Positions 23,120 through 33,880 of a DNA stretch of 52,692 bases are shown here, piece by piece. How positions within the stretch are numbered: position 1 is the first letter of the stretch; every line of letters starts with the position of its first letter. The stretch is from an uncultured Bacteroidota bacterium (GTDB taxonomy: Bacteria; Bacteroidota; Bacteroidia; Flavobacteriales; Flavobacteriaceae): contig CACGNO010000003.1 of NCBI GenBank assembly GCA_902574335.1, forward strand, positions 1-52,692, given 5' to 3'. The notes under the pieces were generated by a model. The model was not told where the DNA came from. It did no database searches and saw nothing but the letters and a program-made list of their open reading frames with translations. The position numbers and the translations under genes were made by a program.

Positions 23120-23842
23120 ATGAAAGATGAATTCGATAAAATTGTAAGAACTAGACGTTCTGTTAGAAAATATAAAAAGACAGATATTCCTCATGATGAT
23201 GTTAAAAATTCTATAATACATGCATCATTAGCTCCAAACAGCAGTAATTTACAACTTTGGGAATTTTATCATGTTACAAGTGGTAATTTAATGAAAAAAA
23301 TTTCTAGAGCTTGTTTTGATCAACCTGCAGCTAGAACTGCAAATCAATTTGTAGTAATTGTTACTAGAAAAGATTTATGGAAGTCAAGAAGAAAATTTAA
23401 TATGAACTACATAAAAAACAGACCTGAAACCTCTAGCGGAAAAGGTCTTAAAAAAAGATCTATAGCAATTAAATATTATAAATATTTAATTCCAACAGTG
23501 TATAGAGAGTTCTTTGGTTTACTTGGCTACTTTAGATATGTAAACGCATTATTAATTGGATTGTTTAGACCTATTTACAGACAAGTTATGAATTCCGATA
23601 TGAGAATCGTCGCACATAAAAGTAGTGCATTAGCTGCTCAAAATTTTATGTTAAGTATGACCTCAAAAGGCTATGATACATGTCCTATGGAAGGTTTTGA
23701 TTCATTGAGAGTAAAAAAAATATTGTCATTAGCTAGTAGTTCAGAGATTAATATGATAATTAGTTGCGGAGTTAAAGATGAACAAGGCGTTTACGGAGAA
23801 CAAATCAGAGTTCCTTTTGATGAAGTTTATTTTAAAAAATAG
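23120..23842 (+). CDS. Nitroreductase family protein
   Basis: RTRRSVRKYKKTDIP, APNSSNLQLWEF, AAQNFMLSMTSKGYDTCPMEGFD. Confidence 0.88.
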   Translation: MKDEFDKIVRTRRSVRKYKKTDIPHDDVKNSIIHASLAPNSSNLQLWEFYHVTSGNLMKKISRACFDQPAARTANQFVVIVTRKDLWKSRRKFNMNYIKNRPETSSGKGLKKRSIAIKYYKYLIPTVYREFFGLLGYFRYVNALLIGLFRPIYRQVMNSDMRIVAHKSSALAAQNFMLSMTSKGYDTCPMEGFDSLRVKKILSLASSSEINMIISCGVKDEQGVYGEQIRVPFDEVYFKK

Positions 23843-25764
23843 GATTTATTATTAAAGTTTTTTAATCCTTCAGCTAGCCAAGTGTAATAAGTTTCAGTAT
23901 CTGTATATTGTAATGGTTTGTTTAATAGTTCTAGTTCTGGAGATAAAAGAACATAGTACGGCTGGGAATTATTTTTAAAATTTATGGTTTGAAATGCAGA
24001 CCACTTCTCTCCTACTTTGTCTAAAATCTTTTGATTTCCATTTTTATCTTTTAATACAATTATTTCTTCATCTGACAAATCAGATCTATCATCTACATAT
24101 AATGATATTAGAATAAACTGATTATTTATTAAATCATAAACTTTCGGAACTGACCAGGTATTTTCTTCAACTCTTCGACAGTTTGCACAAGCCCAACCTG
24201 TAAAGTCTAATAAAATTGGTTTATTTGTTAATATAGATTCATCTAATCCATCATTAAAATCTTTAATACAATCAAGTCCAAGCGGACAATTATTTGAATC
24301 ATTATAAATTGAGTAAAACTCAGGCGGCAATAAGCCACTTAATAAAGACATGTTTGTAGACTTTGTAAATAATGAACTACCCATATATAATCCAATCAAA
24401 ATAAATCCTAAAGATGAAATTATATAAGATGTTTTTCTTGATGTTATTATTAAGTAAATACCACATGCTATCGAAATTAACACCCAAATTGCTATAAATA
24501 CTTCTCTTTTTAATATACCCCATTCTTGAATAAGATCAACATTGGATAAAAATTTAAATGCTAATGCTAATTCAACAAAACCTAAAATAACTTTTATTGA
24601 ATTTGTCCAAGAACCTGATTTGGGTAGTTTATTAATGATATTTGGAAAAAATGCTAGCAATGTGAATGGAATTGCCAATGCAACTCCAAACCCTAACATA
24701 CCATAGGTTAAGTCAATTGCTCCTCCATCAGATGTCAAAGTTCCAACTAAAAGTGTTCCTAGAATTGGCCCCGTACAAGAAAATGATACCAAACATAATG
24801 TCAAAGACATAAAAAAAGTAGAGATTAAACCTTTATACATATTTGATTTTGAATCAACAGTATTTGACCATGAAGAAGGTAATGTGATTTCAAAGAGCCC
24901 AAATAATGAAAGTGCAAATGCAATAAAGATTGCAAAAAATATAAAATTTAAAACAGGGCTGGTTGAAATCTGATTTAATATTTCAGGATTGATATTTTCC
25001 AAAAAATAGAAAGGGATACTTAATGAAACGTAGATTAGTATTATGAATAGTCCATATGACATGGAATATAGCTTAGCTTTTTCGTTCTTGGTTGAAAAGA
25101 ATGATACTGTGAGTGGAATCATTGGAAAAACACAAGGAGTAAGTAACGCCAAAAACCCTCCCAATAGACCTAGTATTAAAATATTAAGTCTTCGAGAGAA
25201 ATTGTTATCTATTTCTGCAACATATTCGTTTTCTAAAAGTTCAGAATTTCCTAAATCAAGCTTTAGATCACTAACAATTGCAGAATAGTCAAATGAAGTT
25301 ACTGAAGCAGAGTATTCTGAATTTAGATTGAAAACAAGTTTTACATCTTGAAATATACAGACCCTATCATCACAAACTTGATAATATAAGTCTTGAATAA
25401 TAGAATTTTGATCATAATTTTCATTTAGCGTAATCTCTTGGGTAAATACTGTTTCATTTATAAAATATGATTGATCCATTTTAAATATTGGATCATACTT
25501 TGTTATTGCATCTAGTTCAATAACATCCGAAACTGACTCAAAAATAGATTCATCCTCAAATACGAATTCAGTTGGAAGTGCACCTCCTTCTTCTAAATTT
25601 TGAGAATATAATCTCCAATTTTCTTGAATAATTGCAATTGTGTTAAGTTTAAATTTATTCTCAGTAATCTTTTCGACTGAAGTTGACCATTTGACAGGGT
25701 CTTGTGAAAAAGATAAAATGGAAAATAAAACAAATAATATTTTTAAATAGAAATTTTTAAACAT
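23827..25764 (-). CDS. dsbD: Thiol:disulfide interchange protein, DsbD family
   Basis: N-terminal secreted domain, TM core with GLLGGFLALLTPCVFPMIPLT, C-terminal thioredoxin-like GWACANCRRVEE. Confidence 0.9.
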   Translation of the reverse strand: MFKNFYLKILFVLFSILSFSQDPVKWSTSVEKITENKFKLNTIAIIQENWRLYSQNLEEGGALPTEFVFEDESIFESVSDVIELDAITKYDPIFKMDQSYFINETVFTQEITLNENYDQNSIIQDLYYQVCDDRVCIFQDVKLVFNLNSEYSASVTSFDYSAIVSDLKLDLGNSELLENEYVAEIDNNFSRRLNILILGLLGGFLALLTPCVFPMIPLTVSFFSTKNEKAKLYSMSYGLFIILIYVSLSIPFYFLENINPEILNQISTSPVLNFIFFAIFIAFALSLFGLFEITLPSSWSNTVDSKSNMYKGLISTFFMSLTLCLVSFSCTGPILGTLLVGTLTSDGGAIDLTYGMLGFGVALAIPFTLLAFFPNIINKLPKSGSWTNSIKVILGFVELALAFKFLSNVDLIQEWGILKREVFIAIWVLISIACGIYLIITSRKTSYIISSLGFILIGLYMGSSLFTKSTNMSLLSGLLPPEFYSIYNDSNNCPLGLDCIKDFNDGLDESILTNKPILLDFTGWACANCRRVEENTWSVPKVYDLINNQFILISLYVDDRSDLSDEEIIVLKDKNGNQKILDKVGEKWSAFQTINFKNNSQPYYVLLSPELELLNKPLQYTDTETYYTWLAEGLKNFNNKSYFLK

Positions 25765-27013
25765 TCACCATCAGTTTTAATTAGTCTTTTATCAACTCTC
25801 ATACCAATAATCCATATAATTTGATTGTTAGCATCAGTTAGAATCCATTTATTTTGCTTGTCAAAAATCGACAATTTTTCATCTTTAAAAAATTTACTTA
25901 CCTTTTTTTTACCTATCATTCCATAAGGATAAAAAAAATCACCGGTTTCAAATTTTCTTACTTTTAGTGGCATTTTCACTTCATTACTTATATATATTTC
26001 ATTTTTTAAAGGTTTCTTTGATTTCTTGGATATCTCTACAATTATATTTATTGGATTTTTATTTTTACCCAAATTGATTTCAAAATTCTCATAAATTGTA
26101 TCAGAAATCTTTTTATTAAAAGTTTTTTTCTGTTTGAAATAATTTCATGTGATTGAGAGAAAATCCTTTTTCCGGTTGATGCCCTTAATATTTTAATAAT
26201 TTCAGAGTTTTTAAAAAAACCATATTTTCTAAATAGTATAAACTCAACTGATTTACTGTTTAAATCATTCCATTTGTTTTTGTCTGTTTGAATTATTCCA
26301 TTATCAATTGTCTCAAAAAATATTTTTTCAATTTTAAATAGATAATTGTTGGTGTTTTTCTTTTCAATTTTTGACTTTTCGATTAATTGTAGGAAGTTTT
26401 TTCGATATGATGGGTCAATTGATTTTATTTTAGGAATAAGAATATTTCTTATTTTATTTCTCAAATATTTATTTTCAAGATTAGACATGTCCTCTCTCCA
26501 TTTTAATTTATTTTCGGACGCAAATTTAATTATGTCATCTTTTGAAAAAATCAACATTGGTCTGATAATATTATCGTTAATCTCCTTTATACCACTGAAA
26601 ACATTTATTTTTTTTCCTCTATAAACATTTATTAGTAAGGTTTCAATGTTGTCATCTATATGGTGAGCAGTTAAGATATAGTCGTATTTATTTTGTTTAC
26701 ATAAATTATCAAAGAATTTATATCGAATTTTTCTTGCTTGCTCTTGAATTGATTTTCTTTGATTAGATAGGTTATGCCTTTTTAAATAAAATTTAATTTT
26801 ATTATCAAGACAATACTTATCTAAGAATAATTCATCTTTTTCACTTTGATTTCCCCTCAATTCATAGTTTACATGTGCAATTGAAAAATGAATTTTTGCT
26901 TTTTTTAGAAGCTCACACAAAACAATGCTATCAACTCCTCCACTAACTGCTACAAGCAATTTGCTTCCCGATGGAACTATTTTTTTAATATGCTGTTTGA
27001 ATTGATCAAGCAT
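25743..27013 (-). pseudogene. tilS: tRNA(Ile)-lysidine synthase split into two frames (26048..27013 and 25743..26072); frameshift or recoding at A-runs
   Basis: First frame has the SGGVDS PP-loop and TilS N-terminal domains; second frame has the C-terminal TilS domain (KVRKFETGDFFYPYGMIGKKKVSKFFKDEKLS). Frames join by a -1 shift between about 26110 and 26129. Confidence 0.85.
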
Positions 27014-27025
27014 ATTTCAAATATA

Positions 27026-28297
27026 CTACTTAAGTGATTTAATCATTGGCTCAGCTTTAAGGAGACATTCTTCAAATTCACTTTCCGGATCAGATTTAAA
27101 AGTTATTGCACTTCCAACACTCACATTGATTTCTTTCAGTACCTTATCATAAATAATTGATCTTATAACTACATTAAAGTCAAAATCTTTATTGGGTTTT
27201 ATATAGCCAATTGAACCACTATATAAACCTCTTTTTGTTGATTCGTATTCATCAATTATATTCATTGATTCAATCTTAGGAGCCCCGGTCATACTTCCCA
27301 TTGGAAACATTCCAGTAATTATTTTAGAAAATTTGGTTTTAATAGAAATTTCAGCTTCAATAGTTGAAATTAATTGATGAACTCTTTTGAACGTGTTTAA
27401 TTTATTAAGATTCTTTACTTTAACTGAACCCTTTTCAGCCACTCTAGATAAATCATTTCTAACTAGATCTACGATCATATGATTTTCTGATAATTCTTTA
27501 GGACTGGACAATAATGTATACTTTATTTTCTCATCTTCTTTTGAATCTAGACCTCTTTTTGCTGTTCCTTTTATGGGTTGGCTTATGATTTTTTTATTAA
27601 CTCTTTTTATAAATCTTTCGGGAGAGGATGACAATAAGTATAGTTGATTTAATTTAAAAAAAGTACTCATTGGTGACCTGGTATAATCATTAAGTTTTAT
27701 ATATGTTTTATAAGGATTAATTGTTTTGTTTTTACTAAACATATCAAAACAATAATTCATTTCATAACAATCACCTTGCAAAATTCTCTGTTTTATATTT
27801 TTTATTTTTCTTACATATTCCTCTTTTGATGTTCTTGTAATCAAATCCACTGAAGATTTCTCTGTACAATCTTTATAATCAATTGAATTTATATGATCCC
27901 AATCTTCATTTAGGTTTTTTTCATCCAGTGAATATATCTCTGCTTTTTCTTCTTTAATTAACCAAATGACCTTTGGCTGATAAAAATATAAATTTGGCAA
28001 ATTGAATACATCTTTGTTCAGGTCAGTTAAATTTTCAATTTCATTTTTTAAATCATATGAAAGATATCCAAATATCCAATCGTTAACTGTGTGAATGTAT
28101 TTGTCAATTTTTTTTAATGAATTTTTAGATGATTGTAAAAATGACTCAGCACCGTAAGCAATAATTAATTCATAATCATCAAAACCATCATTTGAATTTA
28201 AAAGGGTAAAATGACTTTGCTCAGATGAAAAATTAACAATTTTTTTTACAAATAAATCCTTGTTTTTAAGACTGTATGATTTTGAAAATCTTTTCAA
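27026..28297 (-). CDS. pabB: Aminodeoxychorismate/anthranilate synthase component I family (chorismate-binding; PabB-like)
   Basis: GDCYEMNYCFDMF, SSPERFIK, PIKGTAKRG, ELSENHMIVDLVRNDLSRVAEKGSV, FPMGSMTGAPK. Confidence 0.85.
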   Translation of the reverse strand: MKRFSKSYSLKNKDLFVKKIVNFSSEQSHFTLLNSNDGFDDYELIIAYGAESFLQSSKNSLKKIDKYIHTVNDWIFGYLSYDLKNEIENLTDLNKDVFNLPNLYFYQPKVIWLIKEEKAEIYSLDEKNLNEDWDHINSIDYKDCTEKSSVDLITRTSKEEYVRKIKNIKQRILQGDCYEMNYCFDMFSKNKTINPYKTYIKLNDYTRSPMSTFFKLNQLYLLSSSPERFIKRVNKKIISQPIKGTAKRGLDSKEDEKIKYTLLSSPKELSENHMIVDLVRNDLSRVAEKGSVKVKNLNKLNTFKRVHQLISTIEAEISIKTKFSKIITGMFPMGSMTGAPKIESMNIIDEYESTKRGLYSGSIGYIKPNKDFDFNVVIRSIIYDKVLKEINVSVGSAITFKSDPESEFEECLLKAEPMIKSLK

Positions 28298-28382
28298 TAT
28301 TTAAATTTAGTTATTATTAACTTTTTTATAAATTTTTTAAATTATTTTAATATTACATATGTATTATATTTGAATAACCTAT

Positions 28383-29447
28383 ATGCAAGATCTTAACAAG
28401 AAAGCAGAGAAATTATTAAAAAAATTAATTTCAATTAAATCTTTTTCCTTCAAAGAGGATAAAACTGCTGACTATTTAGAAAATTGGTTTAAAGAAAATG
28501 ATATTAAAACATGTAGATCAGTCAATAATGTTTATGCTTACAACAAGAATTTTCAAAAAAACAAACCTACCTTATTATTAAATTCTCATCATGATACTGT
28601 TGAACCTAATGATGGATACACTAATGACCCTTATGAGCCAATTACAAAGGATGGTAAATTATATGGATTAGGCAGTAATGATGCGGGAATTTCATTAGTT
28701 TGCTTAATTATGGTTTTTATTCATTTTTATGATAGAGAGGACTTAAACTTCAACATAATTATCTTAGCATCAGCTGAAGAGGAAAGGTCCGGTAAGAATG
28801 GAATAAAAAGTGTTATTCCTCTCCTGCCAAAAATAGATTTAGCAATTATTGGAGAACCGACAAAAATGGATGTAGCAATTGCTGAGAAAGGGTTAATTGT
28901 TTTTGACTTGATTGTCAAAGGTAAATCATCACATGCCGCTCACGAAAATGATAAAAACCCAATAGTCAAATCAAGCGAAATTATTAGACAAATTTCAAAT
29001 ATAACCTTCTCTAAGACTTCAGACTTACTTGGTGATGTTAAATTAACTGTAACTCAAATAAATGCTGGAGTTCAACACAATGTTATTCCATCCGATGTTA
29101 AAATTGTTTTAGATGCTAGAATTAATGACAAATATTCAAATAAGGAGATTTTTAATTATTTAAAACAAAATCTTGATTGTGAGGTTAAACCAAGAAGTTT
29201 AGATTTAAACTCTTCATCAATTTCCAGAAATCATAAAATTATTTTGGCTGCTGAAAACCTAAATTTTAAAAAATATGGATCACCTACTCTATCAGATCAA
29301 GCAAAAATTGATTGTAAATCTATTAAATTAGGTCCTGGTGATTCTTTAAGATCACATACTGCAAATGAATTTGTTTATGTTGATGAAATAAAAGATGGCA
29401 TAAATAAATACATTTTACTAATTGAAGAATATAATTCACTAATATAA
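28383..29447 (+). CDS. M20 family metallopeptidase, acetylornithine/acetylcitrulline deacetylase-like
   Basis: LLLNSHHDTVEP, YGLGSNDAG, ASAEEERSGKNG, IGEPTKMDVAIAEKG. Confidence 0.87.
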   Translation: MQDLNKKAEKLLKKLISIKSFSFKEDKTADYLENWFKENDIKTCRSVNNVYAYNKNFQKNKPTLLLNSHHDTVEPNDGYTNDPYEPITKDGKLYGLGSNDAGISLVCLIMVFIHFYDREDLNFNIIILASAEEERSGKNGIKSVIPLLPKIDLAIIGEPTKMDVAIAEKGLIVFDLIVKGKSSHAAHENDKNPIVKSSEIIRQISNITFSKTSDLLGDVKLTVTQINAGVQHNVIPSDVKIVLDARINDKYSNKEIFNYLKQNLDCEVKPRSLDLNSSSISRNHKIILAAENLNFKKYGSPTLSDQAKIDCKSIKLGPGDSLRSHTANEFVYVDEIKDGINKYILLIEEYNSLI

Positions 29448-29452
29448 ACACC

Positions 29453-30922
29453 ATGACAACTAGAAACATTTTTAAACTCCTATTTATTTTATTTATTATA
29501 ATATCATGTGCTAATTTATCTGATAAAAAACCAAATATTATAGTATTTATTGCTGATGATGTTAGTTGGGACGATATTGGCTGTTATGGAAATAATGATG
29601 TTGTAACTCCTAATATTGATTCGCTAGCAAAAAATGGATTAATATTTAAAAATGCCTACTTGACCACTAGCTCATGTAGCCCAAGTAGAAATTCTATCCT
29701 TACTGGAAGATATCCACACAACACTGGCGCAGCTGAATTACACACAGAACCACCAGTTGAAATGATATCTTTTGTTGAATTATTAAAAGATGATGGATAT
29801 CATACTTTACAAGCAGGAAAATTTCACATGGGTGAATATGCAAAAAGGGGGTTTGATCAGGTAAATGAAAATAAAAAGGCAAATGGACCAGGTGGTGAAA
29901 AGTTATGGGTAGAATCCGTTAAAAATAGACCAAAATCAAAACCTTTCTTTATGTGGTTTGCTTCATATGATGCTCATCGAGTTTGGGGAGATAACGAATT
30001 TTCAGGAACTCACAATCCAGATCTAATAAAAGTTCCAGAATATCTTGTTGACGGAGATTTAACTCGTTTGGATTTAGCTGATTATTATGATGAAATAACA
30101 AGATTTGATTTCCATATTGGAAAAGTTATCTCTGAGTTAAAAGCTCAAGGAGAATATGAAAACACTTTAATTATAGTCATGGCTGATAATGGTAGACCTT
30201 TTCCTCACAGTAAAACAAGGTTGAATGATCAAGGTGTTAAAACACCATTTATCATCCATTACCCCGAATTACTGAAAGAAAATAATGTTGTGAATAGCTT
30301 GATTAGCTCTATCGATATTGCTCCAACTTTACTCGATATTGCTGAAATTGAAATAAAAGATAATTTTCAAGGAAGAAGCTTCTACAGCCTTATTAAAAAT
30401 CCAAATCAAAAATTTAGAAACTATGTATTTGCTGAACATAATTGGCATGATTATGAGTCTTATCAAAGAATGGTTAGAAACGATAGGTATTTATATATTT
30501 TAAATTCTAGACCTGATTTTCCACAAGAAGGCCCTTTGGATGCTATAAATAGTCCTACTTACATAGATCTTAAAACAGCACAAAAAAACAATACTATTAC
30601 TAAGATTCAAGCTGAAATCTTTATTCAACCTAGACAAGCAGAGGAATTATATGATTTAATTAATGACCCATATCAGTTTAATAATCTTATATCTAGTGAA
30701 AAAATAGAAGATGAATATTTATTGCTAAAAAATATTTTAAATAATTGGATAACAGAAACTGGAGACTCAAAACCAATCCAGATAACAAACGATTGGTATC
30801 TTAGAGAACAAGAGCCATTTAACGAATCATCATTACTTAAGACTGAATTTCATGGAATTAGAGGAGAAATGCCTGGAAAGTCAACAAATGCAGTCAAAAA
30901 CAATAATAAGGGTCCTTTTTAA
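29453..30922 (+). CDS. Sulfatase (S1 family, Cys-type), lipoprotein
   Basis: PNIIVFIADDVSWDDIGCYG, CSPSRNSILTGRYPH (formylglycine motif), MADNGRPFPHSKT; lipobox IIISC. Confidence 0.92.
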   Translation: MTTRNIFKLLFILFIIISCANLSDKKPNIIVFIADDVSWDDIGCYGNNDVVTPNIDSLAKNGLIFKNAYLTTSSCSPSRNSILTGRYPHNTGAAELHTEPPVEMISFVELLKDDGYHTLQAGKFHMGEYAKRGFDQVNENKKANGPGGEKLWVESVKNRPKSKPFFMWFASYDAHRVWGDNEFSGTHNPDLIKVPEYLVDGDLTRLDLADYYDEITRFDFHIGKVISELKAQGEYENTLIIVMADNGRPFPHSKTRLNDQGVKTPFIIHYPELLKENNVVNSLISSIDIAPTLLDIAEIEIKDNFQGRSFYSLIKNPNQKFRNYVFAEHNWHDYESYQRMVRNDRYLYILNSRPDFPQEGPLDAINSPTYIDLKTAQKNNTITKIQAEIFIQPRQAEELYDLINDPYQFNNLISSEKIEDEYLLLKNILNNWITETGDSKPIQITNDWYLREQEPFNESSLLKTEFHGIRGEMPGKSTNAVKNNNKGPF

Positions 30923-30923
30923 T

Positions 30924-32327
30924 CTAAATATGTAATGGCCTATTATCTAATGCAGATAAAGCGGCTTCCTTCATTGCTTCTGAATATGTTGGATGTGGGT
31001 GACTCATAATTGAAATATCTTCACAAGAGGCTCTAAATTCCATAGCAGTAACCCCCTCTACAATTAAATCAGCTGCTCTTGCTCCAATAATGTGTACACC
31101 AAGAATCTCATCAGATTTTTTATCTGCGATGATCTTAACAAAACCATCCAGATCTGAACTAGCTCTTGACCTTCCTAAAGCTCTCATTGGAAATTTTCCA
31201 ACTTTATAGTCTACATTATCATCGATTAGCTGTTGCTCTGTTCTACCAACAGAGGAAACCTCAGGCCATGTATAAATAACATTAGGCACTAAGTTATAAT
31301 CAATGTGAGGTTTTTCGCCTTTTAAAATTTCAGCTACTGCTATACCTTCCTCCTCTGCTTTGTGAGCTAACATTGGACCACTAATAACATCTCCAATAGC
31401 ATATATGTTCTCAGCATTTGTCTTAAATTTTGAATCCGTCACAATTTTTCCAGCAGAATCTATCTCAACTCCAACATTTTCCAAACCTAAACCTTCTGTA
31501 TATGCTTTTCTACCAACAGAAACTAAACAATAGTCACATTCAAAAGTTTTTATTTCATCATTATTATTTTTTGCTTTAACAGTGATGATATTTTCTTTAT
31601 TTTCAACTTCAAAAACCTTGTGAGATAAGTAAAAATTTATTTTTTGTTTCTTTAAAATTTTTAGTAGTTCCTTAGAAATATCGGTATCCATAAAAGGCGT
31701 GATTTTATCAGAATATTCTATTACACTAACCTCAGAACCTAATCTTTTATACACCTGTCCAAGCTCTAAACCAATCACACCCCCTCCAATAATAATTAAG
31801 TGTTTTGGTATTTCATTCAAAGAAAGTGCTTCTGTTGATGTGATAACTCTTTTTTTGTCAATATTTATAAATGGTAAAGATATTGGCTTAGATCCTGTTG
31901 CAATAATACACTTATCAAATATTATATTGGGTTTCTTTTCTGCAATTTTTAATGTGTTATTATTAATAAACGATGCTTTACCTTCAAATACAGTGATTTT
32001 GTTTTTATTCATTAAATAATCAATCCCTTTAACGGTTTGCTGAACTACCCCGTCTTTCCTTTCAATCATCTTTTTAAAGTTGAGGTTAATTTTTCCTAAA
32101 ATTTCTATACCATGATTTTCTGCATGTTTTATAATATCTTCATAATGATGAGATGAATCTAAAAGTGATTTTGAAGGAATACAACCAACATTTAGGCATG
32201 TACCACCAAGTGATTTATATTTTTCTATTATTGCTGTCTTGAATCCTAACTGTGCTAATCTTATCGCACATACGTATCCTCCAGGGCCTGAACCGATAAC
32301 AACAACATCAAACTTATTTTCTGACAT
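30924..32327 (-). CDS. lpdA: Dihydrolipoyl dehydrogenase
   Basis: GSGPGGYVCAIRLAQLG, GGTCLNVGCIPSK, HPHPTYSEAMKEA; start at MSENKF. Confidence 0.96.
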   Translation of the reverse strand: MSENKFDVVVIGSGPGGYVCAIRLAQLGFKTAIIEKYKSLGGTCLNVGCIPSKSLLDSSHHYEDIIKHAENHGIEILGKINLNFKKMIERKDGVVQQTVKGIDYLMNKNKITVFEGKASFINNNTLKIAEKKPNIIFDKCIIATGSKPISLPFINIDKKRVITSTEALSLNEIPKHLIIIGGGVIGLELGQVYKRLGSEVSVIEYSDKITPFMDTDISKELLKILKKQKINFYLSHKVFEVENKENIITVKAKNNNDEIKTFECDYCLVSVGRKAYTEGLGLENVGVEIDSAGKIVTDSKFKTNAENIYAIGDVISGPMLAHKAEEEGIAVAEILKGEKPHIDYNLVPNVIYTWPEVSSVGRTEQQLIDDNVDYKVGKFPMRALGRSRASSDLDGFVKIIADKKSDEILGVHIIGARAADLIVEGVTAMEFRASCEDISIMSHPHPTYSEAMKEAALSALDNRPLHI

Positions 32328-32332
32328 TAATA

Positions 32333-32340
32333 CAAAAATA
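32333..32340 (-). promoter_or_regulatory. Bacteroidota -7 box TATTTTTG, 5 nt before lpdA ATG
   Basis: Matches TAnnTTTG (CAAAAATA on + strand). Confidence 0.6.
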
Positions 32341-32425
32341 CAAATGTTCAAATTATTATTTAATCCTTTATTACTTTATTTTAAGATGAAAATTCACCAT
32401 TTTTACAAATATATTAGCTATCATA

Positions 32426-33880
32426 ATGTCAAAACAAAAAACTACTATTAATAAAAACACTAATATTAGTCTTTTTGATTCACTAACGCCTATATTTCTT
32501 TTAGTTGGGTTATTGTATGTTAATGTTAATATTTATGGAGATTCATCTCTAGAGGGATCAAATCAATTTATTTTACTTATTGGAGCCGCCATAGCATTTT
32601 TAGTCGGACTCAAAAATAAAATAAAAGTAGATTTCATATTCAATACAATATCAAAAAACATTAAATCGATAAGTAATCCTATAATAATCTTATTACTTGT
32701 AGGAGCTCTTTCAGGAACTTGGTTATTGAGTGGTGTTATTCCATCCATGATATACTATGGTTTTAATATAATAAATGCATCTTTTTTTCTTCCTGCATGT
32801 GTTATAATAAGTGCTATCGTTGCTATTGCTACAGGAAGTAGTTGGTCAACATCTGCAACAATAGGAATTGCATTGATTGGAATTGGCAAAGCACTTGGTT
32901 TCGAAGTTGGTGTTGTTGCCGGGGCTGTAATATCTGGTGCATATTTTGGTGATAAAATGTCACCTCTAAGCGATACAACAAATTTAGCTGCAGCAGTTGC
33001 AGGGTCAAATTTATTTGATCATATAAAATATATGATGATAACAACTGTACCAACCATATGCATTGCTCTTGTTTTTTTTGTTTTTTATAATTTATTTAAC
33101 CTTCCCTCTGAAAATTTAAATACTGTGAACTATATAGAATCAATTAAAGATTTTTTCTATATCTCACCTATATTATTTATTGTTCCACTAATTGTTGTTT
33201 TAATGATTATTAAGAAAATAAATCCAATTATCTCATTATTTGTAGGGACCATAGCTGCGGCATTATTTACATTAATATTTCAATCAGAATTAATTGATAA
33301 CATTATAAATCAAAATTCTAACATTGAAGTTTCTACTTACACAATTATTATGGATTCTATAGTTTCCAAAACTACTATTGAAACAAATACTTTATTTTTA
33401 AACGAATTATTGACATCAGGAGGAATGAGTGGCATGTTAGATACAATATGGCTTGTAATATGTGCAATGATTTTTGGTGGTGTTATGGAAGCAATAGGAG
33501 CTCTAAAAAGTATAAGTTTGTCGTTGTTAAATATTGCAAAATCTACCCTTAATTTGTTTGCTAGTACGATATTAAGTTGTATAACAGTCAATATTACCGC
33601 ATCTGATCAATACCTATCAATAGTAATTCCAGGGAAAATGTTTTCAGAAGCTTTCCGAGATAGAAAACTTTCTAACGTCAACTTAAGTAGAACGATTGAA
33701 GATTCAGGAACAGTAACTTCAGTATTGATTCCGTGGAACACTTGCGGAGCTTACCAATCCAGTGTTCTTAATGTTAGTGTTTTTGACTATTTTGTATATG
33801 CAATATTTAATTGGCTTAGTCCATTTATGACATTATTTATTGCAGCTATTAATTATAAAATTAAAAAAGTATTGAATTGA
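32426..33880 (+). CDS. nhaC: Na+/H+ antiporter NhaC family
   Basis: Multi-TM protein with ATGSSWSTSATIGIALIGIG, GDKMSPLSDTTNLA, GTVTSVLIPWNTCGAYQ. Confidence 0.88.
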   Translation: MSKQKTTINKNTNISLFDSLTPIFLLVGLLYVNVNIYGDSSLEGSNQFILLIGAAIAFLVGLKNKIKVDFIFNTISKNIKSISNPIIILLLVGALSGTWLLSGVIPSMIYYGFNIINASFFLPACVIISAIVAIATGSSWSTSATIGIALIGIGKALGFEVGVVAGAVISGAYFGDKMSPLSDTTNLAAAVAGSNLFDHIKYMMITTVPTICIALVFFVFYNLFNLPSENLNTVNYIESIKDFFYISPILFIVPLIVVLMIIKKINPIISLFVGTIAAALFTLIFQSELIDNIINQNSNIEVSTYTIIMDSIVSKTTIETNTLFLNELLTSGGMSGMLDTIWLVICAMIFGGVMEAIGALKSISLSLLNIAKSTLNLFASTILSCITVNITASDQYLSIVIPGKMFSEAFRDRKLSNVNLSRTIEDSGTVTSVLIPWNTCGAYQSSVLNVSVFDYFVYAIFNWLSPFMTLFIAAINYKIKKVLN

